NCBI GenBank assembly: GCA_955652705.1
Contig: CATPBK010000044.1
Coordinates: 1-64,000 of the forward strand
Length of the DNA stretch: 64,000 bases
Reading direction: 5' to 3'
Origin: Candidatus Dormiibacterota bacterium
Lineage (GTDB): Bacteria > Chloroflexota > Dormibacteria > Dormibacterales > Dormibacteraceae
Below are positions 22,208 to 30,495 of the stretch, in pieces (the first letter of the stretch is position 1; every line of letters begins with the position of its first letter). A program made the position numbers and the translations under genes. The notes beneath the pieces were generated by a model. That model had not been told where the DNA came from, did not search any database, and saw only the letters and a program-made list of their open reading frames with translations.

Positions 22208-23195
22208 GACCCGGACCAGGTCCGACGAAACGGAAGACTTAGCCGAGGTCGCGCCGCTCCCGCGGCGGCCCCGGACGCTGGACCTGGTCGGAAAGCGGAA
22301 CTGGTTCTTCCTGCTCTCGCTGTTGATCATCATCCCGGGCATCGTCTCCCTGGTCACCCAGGGCTTCCTGCTCGGGATCGACTTCTCGGGCGGGACTTCC
22401 TTCGATGTCACCTTCGGTCGCCAGGTGACGCTGGCCGAGGTCCAGAGCGCCGTTGACCAGCAGTTCGGCGGCGGCCTCGTCCAGCAGGCCGGCAACGGCG
22501 ACTACATCATCCGGACGCAGTCCCTGGACCCCATCCAGCAGAAGACCTTCGAGGACCGGCTGGGCAAGGCGCTCAACACGACCGTCAACGTGAAGTCGGT
22601 CGACAACGTCGGTCCGACGATCGCCAACGAGATCATCACCGGAGCATTGCTGGCTCTGATCACGGCGTCGCTCGCCATCCTCTTCTACCTGACCTTCCGC
22701 TTCCGGCGCGTCCAGGGCGGCGGCTGGGCCGGGCTCCAGTTCGGCGGCTCGGCGCTGCTCGCCCTGCTGCACGACGTCTTCCTGCTGACCGGCGTCTTCT
22801 CGATCCTCGGCAAGGGGATCCCCTTCCTCGGTTGGCACGGCAGCCAGCTCGGCCAGGTCGACAGCCTCTTTCTGACCGCGGTGCTCACGGTCGTGGGCTT
22901 TTCTGTCCACGACACGATCGTCATCTTCGACCGGATCCGCGAGAACATGATCGTCGCCCAGCGACTCACCTTCGAACAGATCGTGAACCTGAGCATCATG
23001 CAGTCGGCCGCAAGGTCGATCATCACCAGCTTCACGGTCGTCCTGGTGCTGCTCTCGCTCTTCCTCTTCGGCGGCGACACGCTGAAGGGCTTCGTGCTGG
23101 CGCTGCTGATCGGGATCATCTCCGGCACCTACAGCTCGATCTTCAACGCCGCGCCGCTGCTGGTCGTCATGCGGAGGCTCTGGCCCGTCCGGTAA
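22191..23195 (+). CDS. secF: Protein translocase subunit SecF
   Basis: Partner of SecD. 334 residues with a longer than usual charged N-terminus (about 40 residues), first helix FFLLSLLIIIPGIVSLVTQG, the signature GIDFSGGTSFDVTF, and five C-terminal helices including VVGFSVHDTIVIFDRIREN and SIITSFTVVLVLLSLFLFGG. GTG at 22191 within the end of secD implies coupled translation. A weak GAAACTC segment precedes rimP 24 nt after its stop. Confidence 0.95.
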   Translation: MARPPETRTRSDETEDLAEVAPLPRRPRTLDLVGKRNWFFLLSLLIIIPGIVSLVTQGFLLGIDFSGGTSFDVTFGRQVTLAEVQSAVDQQFGGGLVQQAGNGDYIIRTQSLDPIQQKTFEDRLGKALNTTVNVKSVDNVGPTIANEIITGALLALITASLAILFYLTFRFRRVQGGGWAGLQFGGSALLALLHDVFLLTGVFSILGKGIPFLGWHGSQLGQVDSLFLTAVLTVVGFSVHDTIVIFDRIRENMIVAQRLTFEQIVNLSIMQSAARSIITSFTVVLVLLSLFLFGGDTLKGFVLALLIGIISGTYSSIFNAAPLLVVMRRLWPVR

Positions 23196-23219
23196 CGTCG
23201 GACATCGGAAACTCTTGAC

Positions 23220-23681
23220 ATGCCAGGCTGGCCAATAGCGGAGATCGGGAAGCTGCTCGCGCCCACCTTGAAGCACATGGGCTATGACATCTATGCCATC
23301 GAGCAGCTCGGCCCCGGCGGGCGGATTCTGCGCATCTCGATCGACAGGCCGGCCGGACGCGTCGGCATCGACGACTGCGAGCGCGTCAGCGAGGTGAGCG
23401 GGCCGCTCCTCGATCAGGCCGGCCTCGTCTCCGGTCCCTACACGCTCGAGGTCTCCTCACCGGGCGCGGAGCGGCCGCTTCGCAACCGCCAGGAGTACGA
23501 GCGCTTCGCCGGCCAGAAGGTCAACGTCCGCTACCGGTACGGCGAGACCAGCGAGGGCGTCCTCGAAGGAGTGCTGGCCCGCGTGGATGACGAGGGGATC
23601 TCGGTAGAAGCCAAGGGCGGGCGGCTGGTCGAGATCGGCTGGGACGACGTCCGCACAGCCAGGCTCACTGTAAGCCTATGA
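23220..23681 (+). CDS. rimP: Ribosome maturation factor RimP
   Basis: Assists 30S maturation; always the first gene of the nusA-infB operon. 153 residues: LGPGGRILRISIDRP, GIDDCERVSEVSGPLLDQ and LEVSSPGAERPLRNRQEYERFAGQKV are family blocks. The C-terminal SH3-like domain runs from about 88 to 150. ATG at 23220. Its stop TGA overlaps the ATG (ATGA, 23678) that opens the 62-codon frame of the second family B element. Confidence 0.95.
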   Translation: MPGWPIAEIGKLLAPTLKHMGYDIYAIEQLGPGGRILRISIDRPAGRVGIDDCERVSEVSGPLLDQAGLVSGPYTLEVSSPGAERPLRNRQEYERFAGQKVNVRYRYGETSEGVLEGVLARVDDEGISVEAKGGRLVEIGWDDVRTARLTVSL

Positions 23682-23866
23682 GGACGGACCCCCGCCCGAC
23701 AGCCGGATCTGGAACGCCCATGCGGGCCGCTGCCGGTGCCGGTTGCTCCGCTCCTCACTCACGTAGCTGCAGGTGCGCTCGTTCCGGTGCTCGCAACCGG
23801 CAGGACGGCATCGGGCCACCTGGCTCGCCCCATCTCTCGGCGTCGGACGGGAGGGCCGTCCTCTGA
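23678..23866 (+). ncRNA. Family B structured element, copy 2 (rimP/nusA)
   Basis: Same length (189 nt) as copy 1. Internal stem GCCGGTTGC (23738-23746)/GCAACCGGC (23793-23801) is a perfect 9 bp; relative to copy 1, five of the nine pairs are changed on both sides with pairing kept. Terminal stem begins AGGACGG (23681-23687)/CCGTCCT (23856-23862) and continues imperfectly inward. It covers the GGGAGGG (23849-23855) that would serve as Shine-Dalgarno for nusA at 23863. Also an open 62-codon frame joined by ATGA to rimP and by CTGA to nusA; about 64% identical in translation to copy 1. Confidence 0.72.
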
Positions 23867-24870
23867 ACAACGAGTTCCTGGCCGCGCTCCAGCAGCTCCA
23901 CGAGGAGCTCGGCATCCCCATGGACGAGCTGCTGCGGACTGTCGAGCAGGCGCTCGCCGACGCCTACCGTCGAGCCTTCGACCCCCCTGGCTACATCACG
24001 GTCCGGATCGACCCCAGCAGCGCGGCCCTCGACGTCCAGGCTCGCGAGGTCGATGCGGAAGGCGTCGAGCACCTCCGCGCGCTGCCCACCGAGGACTTCG
24101 CCCGCCTGGCGGCCCAGACCGCCAAGCAGGCGGTCCTGCGCCACATTCGCAACCTGGAGCGGGACCGGACGCTGCAGGAGGTGGCCGAGCACCGCGGCGA
24201 GCTGGCCAACGGCGTCATCGACCGGATCGAAGCGGGGACCGTCTACCTCGACCTGGGCGGCCGCGCCGAAGGAGTCCTGCCGCCCGAAGAGCAGATCCCG
24301 GGCGAGGAGCTCCGGCCGGGCAGGCCGCTGACGGTGGTGATTCTGGACGCCAAGCGCTACGGGTCCCAGGCGCAGGTTCAGGTCTCCCGCGCCAGCCGGC
24401 TTTTCGTGCGGCGGCTGCTGGAGGCCGAGGTGCCGGAGATCAAATCCGGCTCCGTTGAAATCAGGGCCATCGCCCGCGAGCCCGGGTTGCGGACCAAGGT
24501 GGCCGTCGCCAGCGACGTCCCCGGGATCGACCCGGTGGGTGCCTGCGTGGGACCGAAGGGTGTCCGGCATCATTCCCTTCTGAGCGAGCTCGGCCAGGAG
24601 CATGTCGACATCGTCGCCTGGTCGGACGACCCCGCCACGTTCGCGGCCGCCGCCCTGGGGCCGGCTCGAGTGCTGGACGTCAAGCTCGACCGCACGACCA
24701 ACACCGCCACCCTGATGGTGCCGCGGGGCCAGCTCTCGCTGGCGATCGGCAAGGACGGCCAGAATGCCCGCCTGGCCGCAAAGCTGACCGGCTGGCGCAT
24801 CGACATCAAGCCGGCGCCGGAGGAGCAGGAGGGGGAGGTCGAGAACCACCACGCCGAAGCGAAGCCGTGA
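23863..24870 (+). CDS. nusA: Transcription termination/antitermination factor NusA
   Basis: RNA-polymerase-associated factor controlling pausing, termination and antitermination. N-terminal domain [17 protein letters not shown] (family start is MNxEFLEAL), S1 domain about 125-195 ([16 protein letters not shown]), KH1 around [18 protein letters not shown] and KH2 around [21 protein letters not shown]. About 335 residues; no acidic C-terminal repeats. CTG at 23863 is the only codon that starts where the family starts; GTG at 23773 would add 30 element-derived residues. A Shine-Dalgarno-like GGGAGGG lies 7 nt upstream, in the element stem. Confidence 0.95.
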   Translation: MNNEFLAALQQLHEELGIPMDELLRTVEQALADAYRRAFDPPGYITVRIDPSSAALDVQAREVDAEGVEHLRALPTEDFARLAAQTAKQAVLRHIRNLERDRTLQEVAEHRGELANGVIDRIEAGTVYLDLGGRAEGVLPPEEQIPGEELRPGRPLTVVILDAKRYGSQAQVQVSRASRLFVRRLLEAEVPEIKSGSVEIRAIAREPGLRTKVAVASDVPGIDPVGACVGPKGVRHHSLLSELGQEHVDIVAWSDDPATFAAAALGPARVLDVKLDRTTNTATLMVPRGQLSLAIGKDGQNARLAAKLTGWRIDIKPAPEEQEGEVENHHAEAKP

Positions 24871-25114
24871 TCCGGTCCGCACCTGCGTCGGCTGTCGCCA
24901 GGAGGGCGGGCGGCGCGGGCTGGTCCGGCTGGTTCGGGACGATCGCGGAATCGTCGTTCCCGACCCGACCGGCCGGGCTCCGGGGCGGGGGGCCTACCTG
25001 CATGCAGATCCGGCTTGTGCAGACCTCGCCCGCAAGCGCCGCAGCCTGGAGCGGGCGCTGGGCGGAGGTGTGGATCCGGAGGTGTGGGGGATAATCCTTA
25101 GTTCGGGCCGATGA
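24851..25114 (+). CDS. ylxR: YlxR-family RNA-binding protein, non-canonical start
   Basis: About 87 residues that the usual start codons miss. Translation reads [17 protein letters not shown], then [21 protein letters not shown] and [19 protein letters not shown], the YlxR (DUF448) fold with its paired cysteines. It lies, as always, between nusA and infB. From the in-frame stop at 24785 to the conserved CVGC there is no NTG codon at all; ACG at 24851, 12 nt after GGAGG, is the best start. The stop overlaps the infB ATG (ATGA at 25111), and the intact frame and coupling argue that this is a real gene. Confidence 0.85.
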   Translation, partial: TPKRSRDPVRTCVGCRQEGGRRGLVRLVRDDRGIVVPDPTGRAPGRGAYLHADPACADLARKRRSLERALGGGVDPEVWGIILSSGR

Positions 25115-27099
25115 GAGCAGTAGAACTCGCGCGAGAACTCGGAATCAACCAGAAGGAGCTGGTCAACTTCCTGCAGCAAAGGAAGCTGACCCGCAACGTC
25201 AACGCGCCCCTCTCGCCCAAGGCCCTGGAGGCTGCCCGGCGCCAGTTCGCCACGAACGTGGCGGTCAAGGCCCAACCCAACGGTGAACGCAAGATCGAGC
25301 TGCCCCAGAGCGTGTCGGTCAAGGACCTCGCCGAAAACCTCGGGATCGCGCCAGTCGAGGTTCAGAAGAAGCTGATCTCGATGGGGACCATGGCGACGAT
25401 CAACCAGGTCATCGACTTCGAGACCGCCTCCATCGTCGCCGACGAGTTCGGGGCCACGGTCGAGCCTATCGCCGCCGGCGAGTCGGTGGCGGCGGTCCAG
25501 GAGGATGGGGCGGGGGAGGGCAAGGTGCACCTCACCAGTCGCGAGGAGTTCTTCTCATCGCTGGCTCGCGAGGACTCGTCCAGCCTGCAGCCTCGGCCTC
25601 CGGTCGTAACCGTCCTCGGCCACGTCGACCACGGCAAGACCTCGATCCTGGACGCCATCCGCAAAACCCGGGTCGCGTCCGGCGAGGCGGGCGGCATCAC
25701 GCAGCGGATCGGTGCTTACAAGATCGAGACGGAGGACGGCCACCCGATCGTCTTCATCGACACACCCGGCCATGAAGCGTTCAGCGCCATGCGCGCCCGG
25801 GGCGCCCAGGTCACTGACCTGGTCGTGCTCGTGGTGGCGGCCGACGACGGCGTGATGCCGCAGACCATCGAGGCGATCCAGCACGCCCGGGCCGCCAAGG
25901 TCCCGATCATCGTCGCCATCAACAAGATCGACAAGGACAACGCCAACGTCGACCGCGTCCACGCCGAGCTCGCCGAGCAGGGCATCGTGACGCGGCACTA
26001 CGGCGGCGAGTACGAGTGCGTGCACGTGTCCGCCAAGACCGGTGTGGGCCTGGACGACCTGCTCACCACGATCGTGCTGGCGACCGAGATCGAAGAGCTG
26101 AAGGCGAATCCCAACCGGAACGCGATCGGCACCATCATCGACGCGCACGTGGAGCGGGGCCGGGGCCCGGTCGCCACCGTGCTCGTGCAGGCCGGCACGT
26201 TGAAAGTGGGCGACGACTTCGTGGTCGGCCACATCTACGGCCGGGTGCGAGCGCTCACCGACGATCGCGGCCAGAGCGTCCAGGAAGCCGGGCCGGCCAC
26301 GCCGGTCGTGGTCACCGGTCTGCCCGAAGTGCCCACGGCGGGCGAGATCCTCCAGGTGGTGGGCTCCGAGAAGGTCGCCCGCCAGCTCGCCCTCAGCAAG
26401 CTCCAGGAGAAGCGCGTCCAGGAGGCCGCGGTGGCCTCGGCGCCGCGCGTCACGCTCGAAGAGATGGCCCGGCGCGCCAAGGAGGGCGAGGCCAAGGAGC
26501 TCTACCTGGTGATCAAGTCCGACGCTCAGGGCACTCTGGAGGCCGTCCGGAGCGCGCTCCAGAAGATCGAGGACCCGATCGTCAGCATCAAGATCGTCGG
26601 CGAGGGCGTGGGCCCTGTGAACGACAGCGACGTGCTGCTGGCGTCCGTCTCCAACGCGATCATCGTCTGCTTCAACCTGAAGCCCACGCCGGCCGCCGAG
26701 AAGGCCGCCGAGCGGGAGAAGGTCGAGGTCCGCTACTACGACGTCATCTACAAGCTGACCGAGGACGTCGAGCGCGCCGCCAAAGGCCTGCGCGAACCCA
26801 CGTACCGGCAGGTCTGGGAAGGCCGCGTCGAGGTCATCATGCCGATCAAGATCCCGCGGCTGGGCATCATCGCCGGCAGCCGGGTGGTGGAGGGCAAGGT
26901 CACGCGGGGCGGCTGGGTGAAGCTGGTCCGCGGCAAGGAGCAGATTTACGAAGGGCGGATCACCTCGCTCAAGCATTTCAAGGAGGACGTCCGCGAGATG
27001 GTCGCGGGCCAGGAATGCGGCATCGGCCTCGAGGGCTGGGAAGACTTCGTAGCCGGCGACGTCATGGAGTGCTTCCGGCTCGAACGGGAAGAGGTCTAA
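25111..27099 (+). CDS. infB: Translation initiation factor IF-2
   Basis: GTPase that brings initiator tRNA to the 30S complex. 662 residues: two short IF2_N modules ([19 protein letters not shown] at 1-50 and [20 protein letters not shown] at about 70-120), G domain from about 165 with [17 protein letters not shown] and NKID, then domains II-IV (C-terminal [17 protein letters not shown]). Shorter N-terminus than enterobacterial IF2. ATG overlaps the ylxR stop. Its TAA stop forms the left edge of family A copy 2. Confidence 0.97.
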   Translation: MRAVELARELGINQKELVNFLQQRKLTRNVNAPLSPKALEAARRQFATNVAVKAQPNGERKIELPQSVSVKDLAENLGIAPVEVQKKLISMGTMATINQVIDFETASIVADEFGATVEPIAAGESVAAVQEDGAGEGKVHLTSREEFFSSLAREDSSSLQPRPPVVTVLGHVDHGKTSILDAIRKTRVASGEAGGITQRIGAYKIETEDGHPIVFIDTPGHEAFSAMRARGAQVTDLVVLVVAADDGVMPQTIEAIQHARAAKVPIIVAINKIDKDNANVDRVHAELAEQGIVTRHYGGEYECVHVSAKTGVGLDDLLTTIVLATEIEELKANPNRNAIGTIIDAHVERGRGPVATVLVQAGTLKVGDDFVVGHIYGRVRALTDDRGQSVQEAGPATPVVVTGLPEVPTAGEILQVVGSEKVARQLALSKLQEKRVQEAAVASAPRVTLEEMARRAKEGEAKELYLVIKSDAQGTLEAVRSALQKIEDPIVSIKIVGEGVGPVNDSDVLLASVSNAIIVCFNLKPTPAAEKAAEREKVEVRYYDVIYKLTEDVERAAKGLREPTYRQVWEGRVEVIMPIKIPRLGIIAGSRVVEGKVTRGGWVKLVRGKEQIYEGRITSLKHFKEDVREMVAGQECGIGLEGWEDFVAGDVMECFRLEREEV

Positions 27100-27310
27100 G
27101 TGAACCGACCCGGCATGATGCCCGGCATCCAGCCGCCGATTTCCGTCGGGCGCCTGACGGCGCTGATGCCGTTGTCTGGGGGCCCGGCGCGCGTCGTCGC
27201 GCATCTTCGGATGCGCTGCCTAGCGCACCACCCCATCCTAGGCACCGACGGCCTCGACGGCCGGTCGAAGCCCCTCCGGGCTGCTCGGGCATCAGCCCGG
27301 CCGGTCCACT
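27099..27310 (+). repeat. Family A structured element, copy 2 (infB/rbfA)
   Basis: 212-nt element beginning in the infB stop codon. Left end AGTGAACCGACCCGGCATGA and right end GCCCGGCCGGTCCACT pair with a few mismatches; GATGCCCG/CGGGCATC extends the stem. Internal hairpin GCGCATC-TTCG-GATGCGC (27199-27216) has a UUCG tetraloop, and GCCTAG/CTAGGC encloses a CACCCCATC loop. The outermost bases are flanked by TA as in the other copies. Confidence 0.85.
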
Positions 27311-27319
27311 AGTTCCCCT

Positions 27320-27700
27320 GTGGGCTACCGCGTCGACCAGGTGGCCGGCCAGGTCCGCCAGGAGGTCATGGAAATCATCCAGCGCGACCTCAAAGATCCC
27401 CGGATCGGCTTTATGAGCATCACCTCGGTGCGCATGTCGCCGGATCTCCGGCAGGCCCGCGTGAGGGTCAGCGTCTACGGCGCCCAGGAGGAGCAGGAAG
27501 AGACGCTGCGGGGTCTGAACAGCGCCAAAGGGCTGATCCGGCACGAGCTCGGCCGCCGGCTGAGCAACCTGCGCTTCACGCCGGACCTCCACTTCGAGCT
27601 GGACCCGTCGATCGAGTACAGCGTCCACATCTCCAAGAGGCTGCGCGAGGTGCTGCCTGAAGGCGAGGAGCAGAGGGAGGAAGGCTCATCCAGAAGCTGA
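27320..27700 (+). CDS. rbfA: Ribosome-binding factor A
   Basis: KH-like 30S assembly factor. 126 residues: YRVDQVAGQVRQEVMEIIQRDLKDPRIG, then SVRMSPDLRQARVRVSVYG and LRFTPDLHFELDPSIEYSVHISK, all family blocks. GTG start 10 nt after the family A element, with no evident Shine-Dalgarno, so initiation may depend on the element or on coupling. The last codons overlap nrnA through CTGA (27697-27700). Confidence 0.95.
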   Translation: MGYRVDQVAGQVRQEVMEIIQRDLKDPRIGFMSITSVRMSPDLRQARVRVSVYGAQEEQEETLRGLNSAKGLIRHELGRRLSNLRFTPDLHFELDPSIEYSVHISKRLREVLPEGEEQREEGSSRS

Positions 27701-28731
27701 AGAAGCTTTTCGACCAGGTCGGCGAGCTGATCGAGGCCAACCAGGAGGTCTTGATCTTCGGTCACAAGGACGCTGACGGCGACACCCTCGGATGCAGCCT
27801 CGCTTTCGCCGAGGCGTTGCGGACCAAGGGCAAGCAGGTCTGGGTGGTGATCCCGCCGCCGCTCCCGATGATGTACGAGTGGCTGCCCGGTTTCGACCAG
27901 GTCTCTGACCGGCCACCTCCCAATGCGGACCCGGCCCTGGTTTTGTTCTTCGACGCCGGCAACATGGAACGTTCCGGCAGCGCGGTGCGCCACATCGCCA
28001 CTCACGCGACGATCGTCAACATCGACCACCACCTGTCGAACACGAGGTTCGGAGACATCAACATCATCGACCCCGACGCTTCGGCGGTCGGCGAGATGGT
28101 GATCGCCATGCTCGACGCGTACGGCTGCCCGATCACGGCGACGATGGCGACCAACCTCTACACCTCGCTGATGACCGACACCGGCGGCTTCCGCCACGAG
28201 AACACGACGCCCGCCTGCCTGGAGGCCGCCGCCCGGCTGGCGCGCCTCGGCGCCGACCCGGGGCATATCGCGACGATGGTCTACAAGTCACGGCCGCTGA
28301 CCACCCTGCGGCTCTCGGCGCTGAGCCTGGCCGCCATGCACGTGGAGGCAGACGGCAGGCTGGTCTGGTCGCGCGTGACGCGCGGCATGCTGCGTGACGC
28401 GGGAGCGGAGATGGCCGAGTCGGAGGGCATCATCGACACGCTCAACAGCATCGCCGGGATGGAGATGGCGATCCTCTTCAAAGAGGTCGGTCCCACGCTC
28501 ACCAAGATCAGCGTCCGCAGCCGGGGCGCCATTGACGCGGCGGCTCTGACCGCCGAGTTCGGCGGTGGCGGTCACCTGCGGGCGGCCGGCGCGGAGATCG
28601 AGGCGCCCATGGACAAGGCGGTGCAGATGGTCCTCACCAAGGCGCTGGAGGCGATCGCAGGCACCAACGGCCGCCAGCCACCTTCAGTAGGAAGGACGTC
28701 CGGTGCGGGCCGGGGTCCTCAACCTCGATAA
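27697..28731 (+). CDS. nrnA: DHH/DHHA1 phosphoesterase, NrnA-type oligoribonuclease/pAp phosphatase
   Basis: Bifunctional-type enzyme degrading short RNA oligonucleotides and 3'-phosphoadenosine-5'-phosphate. DHH motifs: FGHKDADGDTLG, FFDAGNMER, NIDHHLSNTRFGD, LMTDTGGFRHENT; the DHHA1 domain ends in FGGGGHLRAAGA. CTG at 27697 overlaps the rbfA stop (CTGA) and gives MKKLFDQVGELIEANQEVLIF, the expected first helix. The next canonical codon (TTG 27751) would start inside the first strand, and none exists between it and the upstream stop at 27658. The tail (about residues 325-344) is unrelated low-complexity sequence overlapping truB. Confidence 0.92.
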   Translation: MKKLFDQVGELIEANQEVLIFGHKDADGDTLGCSLAFAEALRTKGKQVWVVIPPPLPMMYEWLPGFDQVSDRPPPNADPALVLFFDAGNMERSGSAVRHIATHATIVNIDHHLSNTRFGDINIIDPDASAVGEMVIAMLDAYGCPITATMATNLYTSLMTDTGGFRHENTTPACLEAAARLARLGADPGHIATMVYKSRPLTTLRLSALSLAAMHVEADGRLVWSRVTRGMLRDAGAEMAESEGIIDTLNSIAGMEMAILFKEVGPTLTKISVRSRGAIDAAALTAEFGGGGHLRAAGAEIEAPMDKAVQMVLTKALEAIAGTNGRQPPSVGRTSGAGRGPQPR

Positions 28732-29584
28732 GGCACCCGGCGCGACCTCGTTCACGATGGTCCGCCGGCTCCGCGAGTTGACGGGCGCCCACCGGGTGGG
28801 CCACGCGGGGACGCTCGATCCGCTGGCGACCGGGGTGCTCCCCATCCTCTTTGAGTCGGCGACGCGGCTGGCCGACTTCGCGCACCGGCTGCCCAAGACC
28901 TACCTGGCCGACATCCACCTCGGATTCACCACCGGGACCGACGACGCCGAGGGTCAGCCAGTGCCGGGCGCGGACCCGAGCGGGCTCGACGCCGAACAGG
29001 TCGCCGGAGCGCTGGCCGGGTTCGTCGGCCGGATCATGCAGCGGCCGCCCGCCTACTCGGCGGTCAAGCTGGCTGGCAAGCGCGCTTATGAGCTGGCCCG
29101 GCAGGGCGAGGACCTGCGGCCGGAGGCCAGAGAGGTGGAGGTCTTCTCGGCCCGCCTGCTGGACTTCCGGCCTGGACCGAAAGCGGTCGCCTCGATCGAG
29201 GTCGTGTGCGGCAGCGGCACCTACCTGCGCGCGCTGGCCCGAGACCTGGGCGAGCGGCTGGGAGTGGGCGGCTTCCTGGGCCGGCTGGTGAGATCGGCCT
29301 ATGGAGAGCTGCGGCTGCTGGACTCGGCCAGCCTGGATGACCTGGCAGATGGCGCAGCTGTGGAGGCGCGCCTGCTCCCGTGCGAGTCGATCCTGCCGGC
29401 GATGGAACGCGTGCGGCTCACGATCGAGCTGGAGGCGATGGTCCGGCAGGGGCGGCAGGTGCGCGTCCTGCCCGAACCCGGCCCCGGCCCGCTTCGCGCC
29501 CACGCCGAGGACGGCCGGCTGGTCGCCCTCGGGCACGCCGACCCGCTCCGGCGCACCTTCGTGCCCGACAAAGTCCTGACGTGA
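28703..29584 (+). CDS. truB: tRNA pseudouridine-55 synthase TruB
   Basis: Makes pseudouridine 55 in the tRNA T-loop. 293 residues: LNLDKAPGATSFTMVRRLRE, catalytic Asp in GHAGTLDPLATGVLP, QRPPAYSAVKLAGKRAYE, VEVVCGSGTYLRALARDLG, then a C-terminal PUA-like domain. GTG start lies 29 nt inside nrnA. The stop overlaps the ribF GTG (GTGA). Confidence 0.96.
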   Translation: MRAGVLNLDKAPGATSFTMVRRLRELTGAHRVGHAGTLDPLATGVLPILFESATRLADFAHRLPKTYLADIHLGFTTGTDDAEGQPVPGADPSGLDAEQVAGALAGFVGRIMQRPPAYSAVKLAGKRAYELARQGEDLRPEAREVEVFSARLLDFRPGPKAVASIEVVCGSGTYLRALARDLGERLGVGGFLGRLVRSAYGELRLLDSASLDDLADGAAVEARLLPCESILPAMERVRLTIELEAMVRQGRQVRVLPEPGPGPLRAHAEDGRLVALGHADPLRRTFVPDKVLT

Positions 29585-30495
29585 TCCGCCACCGAGGCAT
29601 CCCGGCGGCTGGCATCGGCAGGGTCGTCCTCACCATCGGGAGCTTTGACGGCGTCCACCTCGGGCACCAGGCGGTGCTGGCCAGAGTCCGCGAGGAGGCG
29701 GCCCGGGCCCGCTGCGAGACCGCGGTCATCACCTTCGAGCCGCACCCGCGCTGCATCGTCGACCCGCTCAATTGCCCGCCCGCCCTGACGACGCAGGACG
29801 AGAAGCTGGAGCTCCTGGCGGCTCTCGGCCTCGACCATGCGATAGTGCTCAGCTTCACGCCCCAGGTCGCCAAGCAGCCGGCCGCGGACTTCATCGCCGA
29901 GCTCCAACAAGGCATGACGATCTGCCGGCTCGTCTGCGGCCCGGACTTTGCCCTCGGCCACAAGCGGCAAGGCGACGTGGCCTGGCTGCGCGAGCACGGC
30001 CTCGACGTGGTCGTGACTCCGCCGTTTGAGCTCGACGGCAAGGAGTTGCACAGCTCAGACATCCGCCGGCTCCTCGGCGAAGGCGACATCCCCGGGGCCA
30101 ACCGCCTCCTGGGCCGGCCGTTCGTACTCCGCGGGACTGTCGAGCGCGGCGCTCAGATCGGCCGGGCCTTCGGGTTCCCGACCGCCAATCTGGCGGTGCA
30201 GCTCAACAAGCTGGTTCCCCTGCGCGGCGTCTACGCGGTGAAGGTCAAGAGCCCCTTCGGCGACCACGCGGGGGCCCTCAACGTCGGCTACCGGCCGACC
30301 TTCGGGGGCGACCGCCTCACGGTGGAGATCTACCTGCTCGACTTCGATGGGGACCTCTACGGCACGCAGCTGGAAGCGGCCTTCGTAGCCAGGCTCCGGG
30401 ACGAGGAGAAGTTCACCTCGGCGGAAGAGCTCGCCGAGCAGATCGCGCGGGACGTCGAACAGACGCGGCGCATCCTCACCAGTGGACCGTCATGA
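29581..30495 (+). CDS. ribF: Bifunctional riboflavin kinase / FAD synthetase
   Basis: Converts riboflavin to FMN and FAD. 304 residues: N-terminal adenylyltransferase with TIGSFDGVHLGHQAVL and FEPHPR, GPDFALGHKRQGD, SSDIRRLL; C-terminal flavokinase with GRAFGFPTANL, GVYAVKV and NVGYRPTFGG. GTG at 29581 overlaps the truB stop. Last gene of the conserved nusA-infB operon before the inserted lipid-type genes; its stop overlaps the next ATG (ATGA). Confidence 0.96.
   Translation: MIRHRGIPAAGIGRVVLTIGSFDGVHLGHQAVLARVREEAARARCETAVITFEPHPRCIVDPLNCPPALTTQDEKLELLAALGLDHAIVLSFTPQVAKQPAADFIAELQQGMTICRLVCGPDFALGHKRQGDVAWLREHGLDVVVTPPFELDGKELHSSDIRRLLGEGDIPGANRLLGRPFVLRGTVERGAQIGRAFGFPTANLAVQLNKLVPLRGVYAVKVKSPFGDHAGALNVGYRPTFGGDRLTVEIYLLDFDGDLYGTQLEAAFVARLRDEEKFTSAEELAEQIARDVEQTRRILTSGPS

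Noticed and set aside
24867-25094. 75-codon + frame starting GTG after nusA
   Set aside because: It is out of frame with the YlxR sequence, which explains this interval; no domain is visible in the GTG frame.
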